Source: Stemphylium vesicarium
Taxonomy: Eukaryota; Ascomycota; Dothideomycetes; Pleosporales; Pleosporaceae
Assembly: GCA_004380135.1 (NCBI GenBank)
Contig: QXCR01000055.1
Location: 1-64,000, forward strand
DNA length: 64,000 nt
Reading direction: 5' to 3'
Under the pieces are notes generated by a model. It was not told the origin of the DNA, did no database searches, and saw nothing but the letters and a program-made list of their open reading frames with translations. Both the position numbers and the translations under genes were made by a program. Of the stretch, positions 1-10,159 are shown in pieces (the first letter of the stretch is position 1; the number at the start of each line of letters is the position of its first letter).

Positions 1-216
1 CACCTGCTCTTCTAGCTGGGTAAGCTTCCTTGAGTTGGGCTGGCAATCGCGTCGAGCAAGCGTGCCAGCGCGTCGGCGGCGGAGCGTTGTTTCAGCTACG
101 CTGTACATTGCAGCAGCAGCACGGTTGCCTCTGAGTTGTTTGGCATTAATAGATAAGATAGCAAGTTGAACATCTGCTTCATTTGAAGCTAATAGAGTAG
201 CGCTGCGTTGAGCCAT
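1..216 (-). CDS. Pogo/Fot1-type transposase, N-terminal 72 codons (partial at window edge)
   Basis: An open minus-strand frame starts at the ATG at 216-214 and runs uninterrupted for 72 codons to the window edge. It begins MAQRSATLLA and continues through an Ala/Arg-rich stretch with VAETTLRRRR to KLTQLEEQV at the cut. This is how fungal Fot1/pogo transposases begin: a helix-turn-helix (psq/CENP-B-like DNA-binding) segment ahead of a DDE catalytic domain. The ATG lies just inside the element's terminal repeat, which fixes the start. The frame has no stops and normal codon use, in contrast to the stop-ridden transposases elsewhere in the window. It may therefore be a functional, mobile copy. 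The DDE domain is not visible, so activity cannot be judged. Confidence 0.75.
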   Translation of the reverse strand, partial: MAQRSATLLASNEADVQLAILSINAKQLRGNRAAAAMYSVAETTLRRRRAGTLARRDCQPNSRKLTQLEEQV

Positions 217-297
217 TATACGTTGTGATGGGAGAGGTGATCAAAGTTGGTGGGGTGCGCCGCTCGCTTGCCTGCGCCGCTCGCTTGCCAACCATGT
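1..297 (-). mobile_element. Pogo/Fot1-like DNA transposon, family D, right end (partial)
   Basis: This is the right-hand end of a Tc1/mariner-superfamily (pogo/Fot1) element whose body continues off the left edge. Its terminal inverted repeat lies at about 250-297. It contains the 17-bp unit GGCAAGCGAGCGGCGCA (minus-strand reading) twice in tandem, followed outward by ACATGG and a flanking TA at 298-299. The same TIR motif bounds the small foldback element at 24657-25089, so the two belong to one family. Base composition is normal and CpA/TpG are retained, unlike the RIP-mutated elements nearby, so this copy looks young. The superfamily rests on the TA target and the transposase start. Confidence 0.75.
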
Positions 298-408
298 TAT
301 AATTAAGATAGATAATAATAATAGTATTAGAGATATCTAATAATTGATTAAAAAATAGATAATAACGTTTCTAACCTAAACGTAGAAGAACTAGCTACTT
401 ATATAATA

Positions 409-2759
409 ACGTACCTCACGGGCTCGTGGATCACCCGGGCTCGTGGATCACCCGGGCTCGTGGATCACTTTTGCCAAGCCCCCACCAAAACCACCCCATT
501 CTGGCGCAAAATAGCCCACTTTGGCCCTATATAGTATAAAGCAAGATGCGATATTATTTAGAGTCTACTTCTACTACCTTTTAGTAGATACGCGCATTAT
601 GCCTAGTCTCTTTGCACTATATACACTGTCGTTGAGATAGTTTACCTACTTTAGCGCGCACCCGCCTCTTTAGCTTCTTCCTATTACTACGCGCCTTAAA
701 GTCCTTAAGAGTAGCTAAATAAGCCCTATTCTTAACTATTAAGATCCCCTCTACTTAAACCTACTTTCTTTTATATAATCTATATCGCGTAGTAGCTTTA
801 TTTACTACTTAAAGCTCTATAATCTTCTTTTACGCTAATACTAACTTATACGTAATAATTACTACTCCCTTTAAAACCTTCTTAAAAGCCTTTACTATAG
901 ATATTAGTAAGCTATCTATATACCTCTAAACTCTTACCTTTATAAGCGTTAATTACGACCCTAATTTAAGGGTATTACTTAGAATTTACGACTACTAGGG
1001 CTTATTACTAAGGAGTAGTAGTAATAGAGTACGTAGCTAGATATTAAGCGCTATTATAACCTATTCTAAGTTAAATAGAACTAATCTAGCGCTTTAAAAC
1101 TCTTCTTAGATATTACTAGAAGTAATTACTATATTATAGGCTTATATAAAGTATAGTAAGAACTTAAGCTTTATAATATAGATAATCTAGTTACGTATAA
1201 GATTCTTAGCTTAGTAGCTATATACTATCTTTAAAGGTGAGAAATACTCTATACTAAGAGACTATAGGAGGTATAATAAGTATAGAGATATATAGATAGT
1301 AATAATCTTATTCTTCTTATAGTATTCCTAGAAAGTAAGTAAGTTATAGCTCTTATAGCTATTAATTATAAGTATTTAGTAGCTGTTAACTACTCTCTTC
1401 TTTATATACTTATTAAAGTGCTTTAACTACTATAGGCTAAGCTTATTTATTATCTAGCTTAGGCTGGCAAATGGGTTGGGGCAACCGCGGGCTAGGTTGG
1501 GGTTGGGTCATGGGCTGCAAGGACCAGAGTCGGGGTTGGGTCGGGGGTACACCAGCCCGGGTCGGGGTTAGAGTAGGGCCACTCTAGCATAGGGCTAGGC
1601 TAGGTTAGAGTTAGGTTATCTTATTCTCCTCTAAAAAAGTCGCTTATATAGAGCTTCTATATTATTATAGTTATTTATTATAACTTCTATATATATAGCT
1701 TTATTATAATGCGTAGGTAGCGTAGCTATCTAAATTTATAGCTATTTTTAACTAACCTAACTCTAACTCTTACTATAGCCTAGCCTATACTTAGCCCTAT
1801 TTAAGGCTAATCTAACTCTACTTCTATACTATTACTAATTACCTTAGGTTAGTATTAGGTTAGGTTAAGGCCGCTGCTAAGACGACCCAACCCCAACCCA
1901 ACCTAGACCCATTTGCTAGTCTAATCTAGCTATTCTTAAATATTATAATAATCTAATTATAAGATAGATCTCTCTTCTTATATTAAGTAGAGAGGTAATA
2001 GCGGCCTTTAAAGATAATAAAGGGTAGAATAGCCTACTTTATCGCGTTAATACCCTAGATAACTATTATCTACTCTCTATTACCTTACTATACTACCTTT
2101 AGCCGTTCTCGTCTCTCTAAAGTTATAATAACTAAACTAGTAGATATCTAGCCTATTATAAAGCTAGCCTTATTAAAGTTAAACGTATCTTTATCTAGAA
2201 TACTATACTTAGCTTTAATATTAGCTACTAAGCTAAACTAGCCTTATATAATCTTAGGATCCTCGTAGAGGGCTCTCTTATAGTTATATTTACGATTAAA
2301 CTTCGTTATAAGCTTAGGGCGGCCTTTAATAAATGTACTAGGCTAGTTTAAGCTAACTTAGCCTATATTACGCTCTACGCGTAAAGAATTAGCTATATTA
2401 GCTATAGCTACAAGCCTAGAGGGAAATCCTTAGGTGACTAGCTTAAGTATATGCTTAATAACTACGTCCTTCTTATTCTTAGTTAGATTCTTTAATTTAG
2501 GCTAATAATCTACTTATAGAGTTTATCCTACGTATTAGTAGCTTAGTATTAATTAAGCGATATTATAAATAGCTATAGCGCGTTACTAAGAGAGTATTAC
2601 GTCTTATTTAAGAGCCTAAAGAGTAGTCTATATCTAATATTTATTAGAAGGTTCTATCTAGCGTTATTATTAAGGCATTACGTAGGAAGGTAGAGTTTGG
2701 TGGGGGCTTGGCAAAAGTGATCTACGAGCCCGGGTGATCCACGAGCCCGTGAGCTACGT
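409..2759 (-). mobile_element. Pogo/Fot1-like DNA transposon, family A, copy A1 (RIP-degraded)
   Basis: The element is bounded by inverted repeats starting ACGTACCTCACGGG at 409 and ending in the matching complement at 2759, with TA on both sides (407-408, 2760-2761). The 17-bp unit GGGCTCGTGGATCACCC is present almost three times at the left end and twice at the right. The body is very AT-rich with TAG/TAA everywhere. The dead transposase reads on the minus strand; its DDE region, with a remnant of the usual NSYKS...LQPL pattern, lies near 1330-1450. A 464-bp hAT-type MITE is inserted at 1460-1923. Without that insertion A1 is about 1.88 kb, matching copy A2 (47109-48969) apart from one extra TIR unit. 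Confidence 0.85.
1460..1923. mobile_element. hAT-type MITE nested in A1
   Basis: A 464-bp non-autonomous element with inverted ends TAGGCTGGCAAATGGG / CCCATTTGCTAGTCTA. It is flanked by an exact 8-bp duplication ATCTAGCT (1452-1459 and 1924-1931). The empty site is visible in the sister transposon A2 near 48130-48160, which runs through without interruption. An 8-bp duplication with TAG...CTA ends is the hallmark of the hAT superfamily. The GC-rich G/T arms at each end are partly eroded by C-to-T/G-to-A changes. Relatives are at 26019-26169 and 50310-50485. Confidence 0.85.
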
Positions 2760-2761
2760 TA

Positions 2762-4657
2762 ACTAAAGGTTTATTCTATACTTATAGTACTTACCTAACC
2801 TATTCAAAGTCTTTTAGTATTAGTAGGAGCTTCTTAATCTTTAAAAGATTATATTTTTAATCTTAATTAATTTTTTAGGCTAGTTTATAAGAGCATTATT
2901 TTAAAGTTTATAAGATATTTAGGGTTTCTATAATCTAGTCTACTAATTTCTTATTAAGATAGTAAAGTAGGCTATTAATTTATAGTAATAGCGACTTTAT
3001 TTCTAGTAGGCTTATATAAGGCGTGCTTAGTTAATATTTTTCATTAAATATAGCTATTTTATAATATTTAGTGCGTAGTAGCTTTACTATATCTTCTTCT
3101 AGCGTATTATACTCTTTATTAGATATTAGTAAGTCGCCTAGATATTTAGTTCTAGTAATAATAAGGTTCTTAATTTCTTTAAAAATCTCTTCTTTACTAT
3201 ATACTTAGTATTTAATTATAGGTTTTATAATAACTTCTTTTAATTTAATAGCTAATTTACTAGTCTTTCTAAGTATATTAACTTATTATATAATCTTATT
3301 CTTACTATAATAATCTAATACTATATAGCCTACTTTACTATAAGTTTAGTACGTAATTAGCTTTTTACTTTTATTACGCCAAATCTTTAGCTAACTTAGT
3401 CTCTTATTAAAATTATTAAGATATAAAGGCTTATAGCTATTAATAATATATACGCTAGAGACTTAGTGTATATAGCTTTACTAATATTCTTAGTTAGAGT
3501 ATAAATATTAGGACTAGTATCTTAGTTAGTTATTTATAAGTTCTTAAATATAAGTTCTCTAATTAAATAGTCTTTTTTCTAGTATTTGCTTTTATAACTT
3601 ATTATTAATTTTAATAACTTTATTTATAAGTTTATTAAGTATATTAAGATTAGATTTACCTTAATATAAGTTTCTTATATTTAATTAGTTTAAGATCTTA
3701 TAAATATATCTATATTAAAGCGTTATTATTCTATTTAATAACTATAAAGTATTAGTAGAACTTAGTTATATAATTAGTAATAGATCTAGTCTATCTAAGT
3801 CTCTAAACTTTTTATTTTATAACTATTTATTTCTTAAAGAGTAAAATAACTTCTTTTACCTTAGCTTTAAAAGTATTCTAGTTATTAATAAAATTAATAT
3901 TATCTTAGTTATTAACGTTATTATCTATATATTAATATAAAATAGAGTTAGCCTACTTCTCTATATTACTATAAAAAAAGATAGTAGTCTATATAATTTT
4001 ATTATTATTATTAATCTTATTCTTTTTAATATAGAAGTATCTATTTACTTAGAGTAGCTAAGTTTTAAGCTTACTATAGTTACTATAATATAAATTAGAC
4101 CTTATTACTATATACTAAGATATAAGTAGTGTCTATAGTTATATCTATAATATCTATTACTATATTACTTATTTTAAGAGTATTTAAAGTATAAAAGTTT
4201 ATTCTTAGAGAGTTTTAGAGTAAGTTCTTATAAATAATCTAGGCTTATAATATATAAAATAAGTTAAGTATAATATAAAATTAATAAATAACTTAAAAGT
4301 TTAAGAGTTAAGTCCTAATTCTTAAATTTTAACATTATATATAGTAATTATATAAGTATACTATTTAATAGTTATATACTTAGAAAATATAACTAAAAAT
4401 CTTATATATTCTATAAGGTTCTATATATCTTATATATAATACCTTATAGAATATTATAAGATATTATAGAATATTATAAAATATATATAACTTATTCTAT
4501 AGTAGCTTTCTACTAAGACTATAGAATTATATAAGTTATAGAGTAACGCTACTTATTAGTTCTTAAAAATTAGCTCTCTACTTAACTTATATAAAGTAGC
4601 TCCTTTATTACTTCTATATATAGGTTGCCGTGCCCCTTCTTCTCAGGTTCGTAATAT
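2762..4657 (-). mobile_element. Gypsy-type LTR retrotransposon G1, truncated copy (LTR plus gag region, RIP-degraded)
   Basis: In minus-strand orientation this begins with an LTR at about 4657 (TGTTACGAACC reading, eroded to TATTACG) and runs through AT-rich gag-like sequence until it is cut by transposon A1. It aligns by eye with the minus-strand copy at about 25100-27300 and with the plus-strand copy starting at 33126. Frequent in-frame stops rule out function. Short AT repeats inside the LTR (about 4440-4490) correspond to the decamer array at 33301-33360. Confidence 0.65.
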
Positions 4658-4659
4658 AC

Positions 4660-5058
4660 TGTTATGGGCGGAAAGAGGCCTGCTAACGAGTATGCATTTG
4701 CTCCTATATACAGAATAAGAAAGGTAGAGAAAAGAAGTGTAGGTGTCCTCCTTCGTACGGTACTTATCCTTTGCGCTACCTCTACGCTAGCGTTCCGCGC
4801 TAGCCTAAAGTAAGAAGGTAGCAATACTTAGGCGTAGCCCTTTACAAATAGTAATAATAGTTTTAAAAGTTATAATTACTTCTAGTAATAGTTGTAGTAG
4901 TTTTAATTACTTCCAGTAATAGTCCTTAGCGTAGTAATTTGTTACGTAACTAGTAATAGTTAGCATTTTATAGGATTGCCATCCTGGTCTTGCTCGTGCG
5001 GCGTGGTTGCGGCGTGGTTGCGGCGTGGTCGTAAGCGTTTTGACTTTGAGTCGTAACA
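4660..5058 (-). mobile_element. Isolated LTR (family G5)
   Basis: A 399-bp block with TGTTA...TAACA ends: minus-strand start TGTTACGACTCAAAGTC at 5058, end at 4660. It looks like a solo LTR. A second partial copy lies at about 27310-27507. Near the minus-strand start it carries three tandem copies of an 11-bp GCGGCGTGGTT-type unit (about 5000-5030), where the other copy has one. The 5-bp flanks (TATAC, ATGGG) do not match, so no target duplication is evident. I see no internal region of this family in the window. Confidence 0.6.
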
Positions 5059-5112
5059 ATGGGGTGCGCAGCTTACTAGTGAAACCCATTAGGTAAGTTT
5101 TATTTATTTTTC

Positions 5113-5315
5113 GTATTATAGTTAAATTTTATAGTTCTATCTCTTATCTAGATTATTTGCTAGTTTTTCTATTATTTATAGAATTAAATTATTGTTACCT
5201 AAATACCTACTATTCTACTTAATTACTAGACAGCTCTGTAGTACTACACTTATGATTACTTGCCTGCCTTAGTGCGCACTAGGAAGAGGGAAGTATCGCT
5301 GGACCCCGTATAATA
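5113..5315 (+). mobile_element. Fragment of G3 gypsy LTR (3' part)
   Basis: About 200 bp matches the 3' part of the G3 LTR (compare 33685-33900 read on the other strand), ending GGACCCCGTATAATA where G3 has CCCGTATAACA. The 5' part of the LTR is missing. It sits directly downstream of the FAD monooxygenase stop codon at 5390, so it may lie in or near that gene's 3' UTR. Confidence 0.6.
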
Positions 5316-5389
5316 GTACGTTACGACTACTAGTATAATTATTGCGCTCTATTCTAAATGTAAAATAGGAGAATTAAATAGAGCAACTT

Positions 5390-6790
5390 CTAAAGGCCCT
5401 TACCCTTTGCGTGAATTGGATGCGTCCATGCAATGCGTCCCTTGATGTTGTCTTCCCCAAAGACGTAGTCGAGAACTCTACTTTGCTTCATCCGCGGGCC
5501 AGCAACGAATGTCTGCATGACCCATTGAAAAGCGTACAGAGGCCATACGAACCGGTACAAGAACCAGTAAAATGAATTTGCCCATGCATGGCCACGAGTT
5601 GTGACCGATGATACACCCCAGTCAAATTCCAATCCTTCTTTTCGCGCCGACTGATACTCCTTGAAGATCTCCTGAAGATCACATTCGCTTATGTTGCTAT
5701 TTGCGCTTGGCTGTACGGCATCGTGAAGAAGGTTGCAGAGCAAGGCTATGTCTTGGATCCCATTCGTGAAGCCAAGGCCTGCGTTGGGCGTGAACTTGTG
5801 ACAGGAATCGCCGGCGAGCACTACCCTTCCTGAGCTCCAATGCTCGAGTATGCCCTCTTCCAAGTTCGACATGCCTGCTGTTGAGCTGTTGTAGACATCT
5901 CTGATTGTTAAGTTCTCATTGACCGGCCATTCTGCGAAGCTAGCTGCGAAGTCATCCATCTCCGCCTTTGTATATCGCCTGGGCTCCTTGACAGGATGTG
6001 GCAACTTCTCGTAAAGAAATATCCAAGCACGATCACGGCCGGTAAGCCACATGACGGAGCGGTCTTTGTCTTGGGTGTCGGCTCCCTGCCCAGCTCCGCA
6101 AGGCCGTGGAAGGTTGGACCACAAACATCGATAGTTCGCTGAAAAGGGCGGTTCTGGGTTCTTGCAAGCCGAGAACTTTACATCGGCTGTAAGCCTGTGC
6201 ATTATTTTCCGTGTTTGGCTGTGCACGCCATCGGCTCCAATAACCATAGACCCAAGGTACGTCTTTCCATTGGCAGCAGTGACGACTACGCCTGTCTCGC
6301 TGGTTGAAATGTCGACGACCTTTTGACTGAGCAGGTATTTCTCCCTTGCGCTCTTTGGCAAGCCTTCTAGTAAAGCTCGAACGAGCTCGGCTCGATGGAA
6401 TACGATAGGTTCGAGACCAAAGCTGAAATTGGACGTCAGTCAATATTCAGACGACTCTAGATCATGAAATCAGACAGCAAAGAATTCAACTTACTTTTCT
6501 CGCATCATCTGGATGGCAGGACTCTCTGCAAATTTCTTGCCGTCCTTCTTGAAAGATTCGACGTACAGTAACTTTTGCCCAATTGAAAGTAACTTATCGA
6601 GCAGGCCTAGCTGTTGCATGAACCGCATGCTTTGAGCCCCAAGCACAAGACTAGCTCCAACATCGACGGCAATATCATCATTCCGTTCCAGAACGACGAA
6701 GTCGATGTTGGCCAAGTACAATGCATGAGCAGCGGTCAGGCCAACTGGTCCACCGCCGACGACGATGACTTTGAAGGGATTTTCTGGCAT
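5390..6790 (-). CDS. FAD-dependent monooxygenase (PaxM/salicylate-hydroxylase-like), two exons
   Basis: Predicted flavin monooxygenase of 442 aa: exon 1 is 6790-6495, the intron 6494-6423 (72 bp, GTAAGT...TTTCAG), exon 2 6422-5390. It would use FAD and NAD(P)H to hydroxylate or epoxidise a small substrate. Visible motifs in family order are the Rossmann GGGPVG (about residues 12-17), the DG motif IGADGVHSQTR (about 160-170) and the second FAD site VVLAGDSCHKFTPNAG (about 299-314). An aromatic, hydrophobic C-terminal stretch (about 375-410) could sit on a membrane, as in indole-diterpene-type PaxM enzymes. I chose the ATG directly before the FAD fold; an upstream in-frame ATG (6895) adds 35 unlike residues. 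The gene stands alone between transposon tracts with no pathway partners, so the substrate is unknown. Confidence 0.88.
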
Positions 6791-8306
6791 TGCGCTGGAC
6801 GGTTCTGTGGAAACGAGTTGTAGTATGTTAGTTGTCCACTTCCAACGTTGAGTTCGCGACATGTTAAATACTCTTGAGCCCAACCTTGGTGCCAAACTAG
6901 GCGCTGATGGGCAGTGAAAGTGCCGGTATGAACCAATTTTTCTACAGGGTATAGATCTTACGCTTCGGAGCCGACGTGCATCTCAACCAGTGTGGATCCG
7001 TTCGACCCCTAGAGAACTGAAGGTGCTCGGCACCGAATTGTGGAGACAACACACCGGATAACGATCGCGGACGAAGAAGTCGTGAGATGGGCAAAACGAT
7101 TCAGCCTTCTCATGACCAGGAGTGTTGTCAAATCCATCGCAGAGGGCGCATTATGCTGCAAACAACGTTGAATGCTTGTTTCTATCTCTGCGTTAGATAG
7201 CTCCATGTCAGTGTTCCCTAGGTAGGGATGCGCCGTGGGTTTTTTGCCGTGGGTTCTGTGCCGAAATGATATCATACTTTCCATGGGGGCGGGCCGCAAG
7301 TGAGACAGAGACAAAGACGCGTGCGATCAGATAGCTCTCGAGACTCCGGAAATCTCGTGGCCCGCATCCGAGAGGCTACACAGAGGTTAGACATATTCGG
7401 CATTAGATACTATCCGGTATGTATAGCCAGGGCGGAGCGACTATAGGCTCTTTACAGCTAAAGGATCACGCTTTCTATAGGGGCGGACCGCATGCAAGTT
7501 GAATGCGGGTAGGATTAGATGCCTCCCGTCTCGATCGTAAATTCTTAGCGCCCTCGACCACAGACTGCTGTTGAAAATGATTTCGTTTGCGCCCGTCATT
7601 GAGAATTGGATTGAGGACGGCGATGATTGTGATCGCTTTGACAAGGCACTTACCTCAAGGCTCCGGAAACTTCGTGACCCGCTTCCGAGACGCGGGACAC
7701 GTACTAGATCTTCCTAAGACCGATTAGTATCTTATGAATAGCCAGGGCGGAGTATCTGTTATCGTGGGCACTCCGTGGACTCTGGGCAATAACCTTGGAA
7801 AGCAGCTCTTTTGATCGCAAGACGCCGCTATCTTCCCAACGCAGATCGTTTCGTCCGCACCGGACTAATGCAACCGATAGTGCGATTGCTACGTGTAGTT
7901 GTCGTGAATAGGCATTATATCAGCAATCGTGTTACATACTACCCAATTAATACCTATTTACGAACCCATCGATGTACTCAAGGCGATAGACGGAAGGATT
8001 CAGTGGGATACAGTGGTGGTGTCCGTGCGCGGGCAAACCTACCTACCTAGGTAGGTAGATTGTCTAGCGTCCGCTCAACCCTTGGCCATCCCTTGAAGCC
8101 CGCTCCAATCCGACACATCACCAACTTCTTCGACTTCTCGATTGTGTCACATATCTCTAGTCCCTGACCAGACTATAGCCTTGGAAGTTCACCGAGCCGG
8201 ACTAAACTTGAGCTATCGACTCAAGAGCAATTGCATCTTACTACATTGACTTACTTCGGGCTGCATCTTGCACCTGGCATCAGAAGAGCTTCTTTTGCGA
8301 GCCCCC
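6791..8306. other. Gene-poor normal-GC stretch
   Basis: Upstream of the monooxygenase and of the broken gene at 8307. Short open frames occur on both strands (about 60-100 codons) but none has recognisable motifs or a convincing start, and I do not call a gene. It contains the degenerate direct repeat at 7344-7752. The 5' ends of the two divergent flanking genes presumably lie here. Confidence 0.5.
7344..7752. repeat. Degenerate direct repeat pair, ~92 bp, ~317 bp apart
   Basis: CTCCGGAAATCTCGTGGCCC at 7344 recurs as CTCCGGAAACTTCGTGACCC at 7661. Both are followed by a variable stretch and then ATAGCCAGGGCGGAG (7422-7436 and 7738-7752). The differences include G-to-A and C-to-T transitions. 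It may be a small decayed mobile element or a tandem duplication; no ends or target duplication were identified. Confidence 0.55.
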
Positions 8307-8809
8307 ATGACCACCTCCGCCAAAGAATGGTTGACAGAACTTCTCATCCCGTCAGAAGATGAATTTGCCGGCTATAGGAATTAGGGCTTCACTATTTACC
8401 GTACCGGATACGGTCCTTCCTCTGACCAACAATGGCTGCGACTTCTCGAAACAATCAAGAGTGGTACGCGCGAGGGACCTCTAGACTTAATCGAATCCCC
8501 TGAAGAAGACCCCAATTTTCAGGAGTTGTGGTCACTTTTTCATCTCGATGCCCACTCAAACCCTGCTCTAGCTGGCCTCGACATGGATCAACTTCGCCAG
8601 CTATACAATAGTGGCGAGGGTGGCCAACCAATGAATGCGGACTACAATTTGCATCGGATATATCTCTTTGCCGATGATGAGGTTTTGTCGGACCCTGCCA
8701 CTTCTATTGTAAAATGTGCGGATGTCGACTACCAAGCAGAGGACTTCATCTCGCTGAATACGAGAGTGGGTAGACAACGCTACTTTGGCTGGATGCCAAT
8801 GAGGGCGGT
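8307..8809 (+). pseudogene. Hypothetical protein gene broken by one nonsense codon
   Basis: From ATG 8307 the frame gives MTTSAKEWLTELLIPSEDEF...GYRN, then TAG at 8382-8384, then continues open and protein-like (GFTIYRTGYGPSSDQQWLRLLETI...) to a good donor GCG|GTAAGT at 8810. The stop replaces what reads as TGG (Trp): TG to TA, the RIP-type change. A plausible acceptor (TTACAG) ends at 8983, but the sequence after it is not clearly coding, so the 3' end is unresolved. The acidic, aromatic-rich product resembles anonymous fungal proteins; no function is assigned. The gene lies about 0.5 kb from the AT-rich tract, which fits mutation leaking out of neighbouring repeats. Readthrough or a sequencing error would be the alternatives. 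Confidence 0.65.
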
Positions 8810-8983
8810 AAGTGTGGCCCAATTCTGGGTTCGATTGGGAATTTGGGAAATGAGTAGAATCGCCCCTCCGACGATTGGGCGAAGTCACTTGGTAATCTGG
8901 AACGGAGAACACTAGTGAGGCTGACCTTCCAAACAAGGCATCTTAGTCGTGTCTCAGTGAACTCTTGACGACTTTCCTTACAG

Positions 8984-9866
8984 GGAGTTGGCGGCATTTC
9001 GCACAATTCCGTGAATAATATTGCCATCAAGCGTATATCCCACCATCAGCACATGTGGCTCATTCTTCGTGTTCTGATTCGGAAAATGTGTTGATTTTCT
9101 TCGTCCCTTGATAAGTTCTTCGACTGTAATGATAAAAGGCTGTGGGCGAAGATATTTGCATAGTCATGCCTGTTGGCCGAGATGATTGCTCCATTTGATA
9201 CTGGATCATCCATGTAGTGTTTTACAGTGGCGACCGAAATCGGTTTCTAGTTCTTACTCTTCGTTCATTCTGCGCGCATAGCCGCTAAGAAGGCGCTTTA
9301 CTAAATAGGAGATAGTGCTTATAGAGAGGTATATAAGACTTAAAAAGTAGTAAAGATATAACTTACGCTATATATATCTCTACCTACTTATTCTCTATAT
9401 AATCTAAAACACTTATAAGATTAGAGTAGGTATAGCTTAACTATTCTTTCTACTAGTAGCAGTAATTTAGAATACTAATATATATAAGATATATATTTAA
9501 GATAACTTATAAGTAAACTACTATAATCTATCTATACTATTTTTATACTACGTCTAATATATAACTTTAAATTAGATATACCTATTAAACCTCTATACTT
9601 TAGACGTGCTATTAGTAGTATATAGTAGGCAGGTAGAAGAAGAAGTAGCTAGTAGGTTATCGTATTAATATAGAATAGCTATCTATAGTAGGTAGTAACT
9701 AGATAGGTAAGTTAAATAATAAGACGTAGCTTAAAGAGTTATTAGAGGTTTAGCTACGTAGAAAGAGTTTCTTCTTAGAGGTACTTTGGCGGCTTAGCTT
9801 ACTCAGTGAACCAGCTGACTAGGTCGCGCCGTGACACAGTGGGTATTACAGCTGATTAGTGTATGC
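8984..9866. other. Transition from gene island to AT-rich tract
   Basis: Normal-GC sequence to about 9290, possibly the last exon or 3' region of the broken gene, then abrupt AT-rich, TpA-saturated DNA to 9780. About 9790-9866 is again moderate in GC and leads into the solo LTR. No gene seen. Confidence 0.5.
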
Positions 9867-10154
9867 TGTAACGAGGCTACCTCCCTCGTTATAGCTACAG
9901 CCAAGACCAGACTCGGAGTCAACCCCGAGTCGCTTCGGATCTAATCCTAACTTAGTTCTAACTTAGCCCTCCCTAGCCTACATGTATTTAAGCCTACTAT
10001 TCCTTAGATATAGATAGATAGTTTTCTATAATCCTTTTATATAAGACCTATAGGTGTTAATAGATCTTAGGTTACGGTTCTCCCACGCACTCCTATATGC
10101 CTCTGAGTAAGACTACGCCGAGTTCGGATCTCTTGTCTTGCCTGCGTCGTTACA
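9867..10154. mobile_element. Solo LTR with 5-bp target duplication
   Basis: A 288-bp sequence with ends TGTAACGAGGC...GTCGTTACA, flanked by the exact 5-bp duplication TATGC (9862-9866 and 10155-10159). TG...CA ends plus a 5-bp duplication define an LTR left by recombination between the two LTRs of a complete element. GC content is intermediate and many CpA/TpG sites survive. No internal retrotransposon sequence lies beside it, and no second copy was noticed, so the superfamily (gypsy or copia) is undetermined. Confidence 0.85.
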
Positions 10155-10159
10155 TATGC

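Noticed and set aside
409..500. Regular 17-bp repeats that could suggest a CRISPR array
   Set aside because: Units are adjacent without spacers, only two or three per site, occur at both ends of TA-flanked transposons in inverted orientation, and the organism is a fungus.
6491..6895. Start of the FAD monooxygenase at the upstream ATG (6895)
   Set aside because: The added 35 residues do not resemble the family, and the ATG at 6790 directly precedes the FAD-binding fold.
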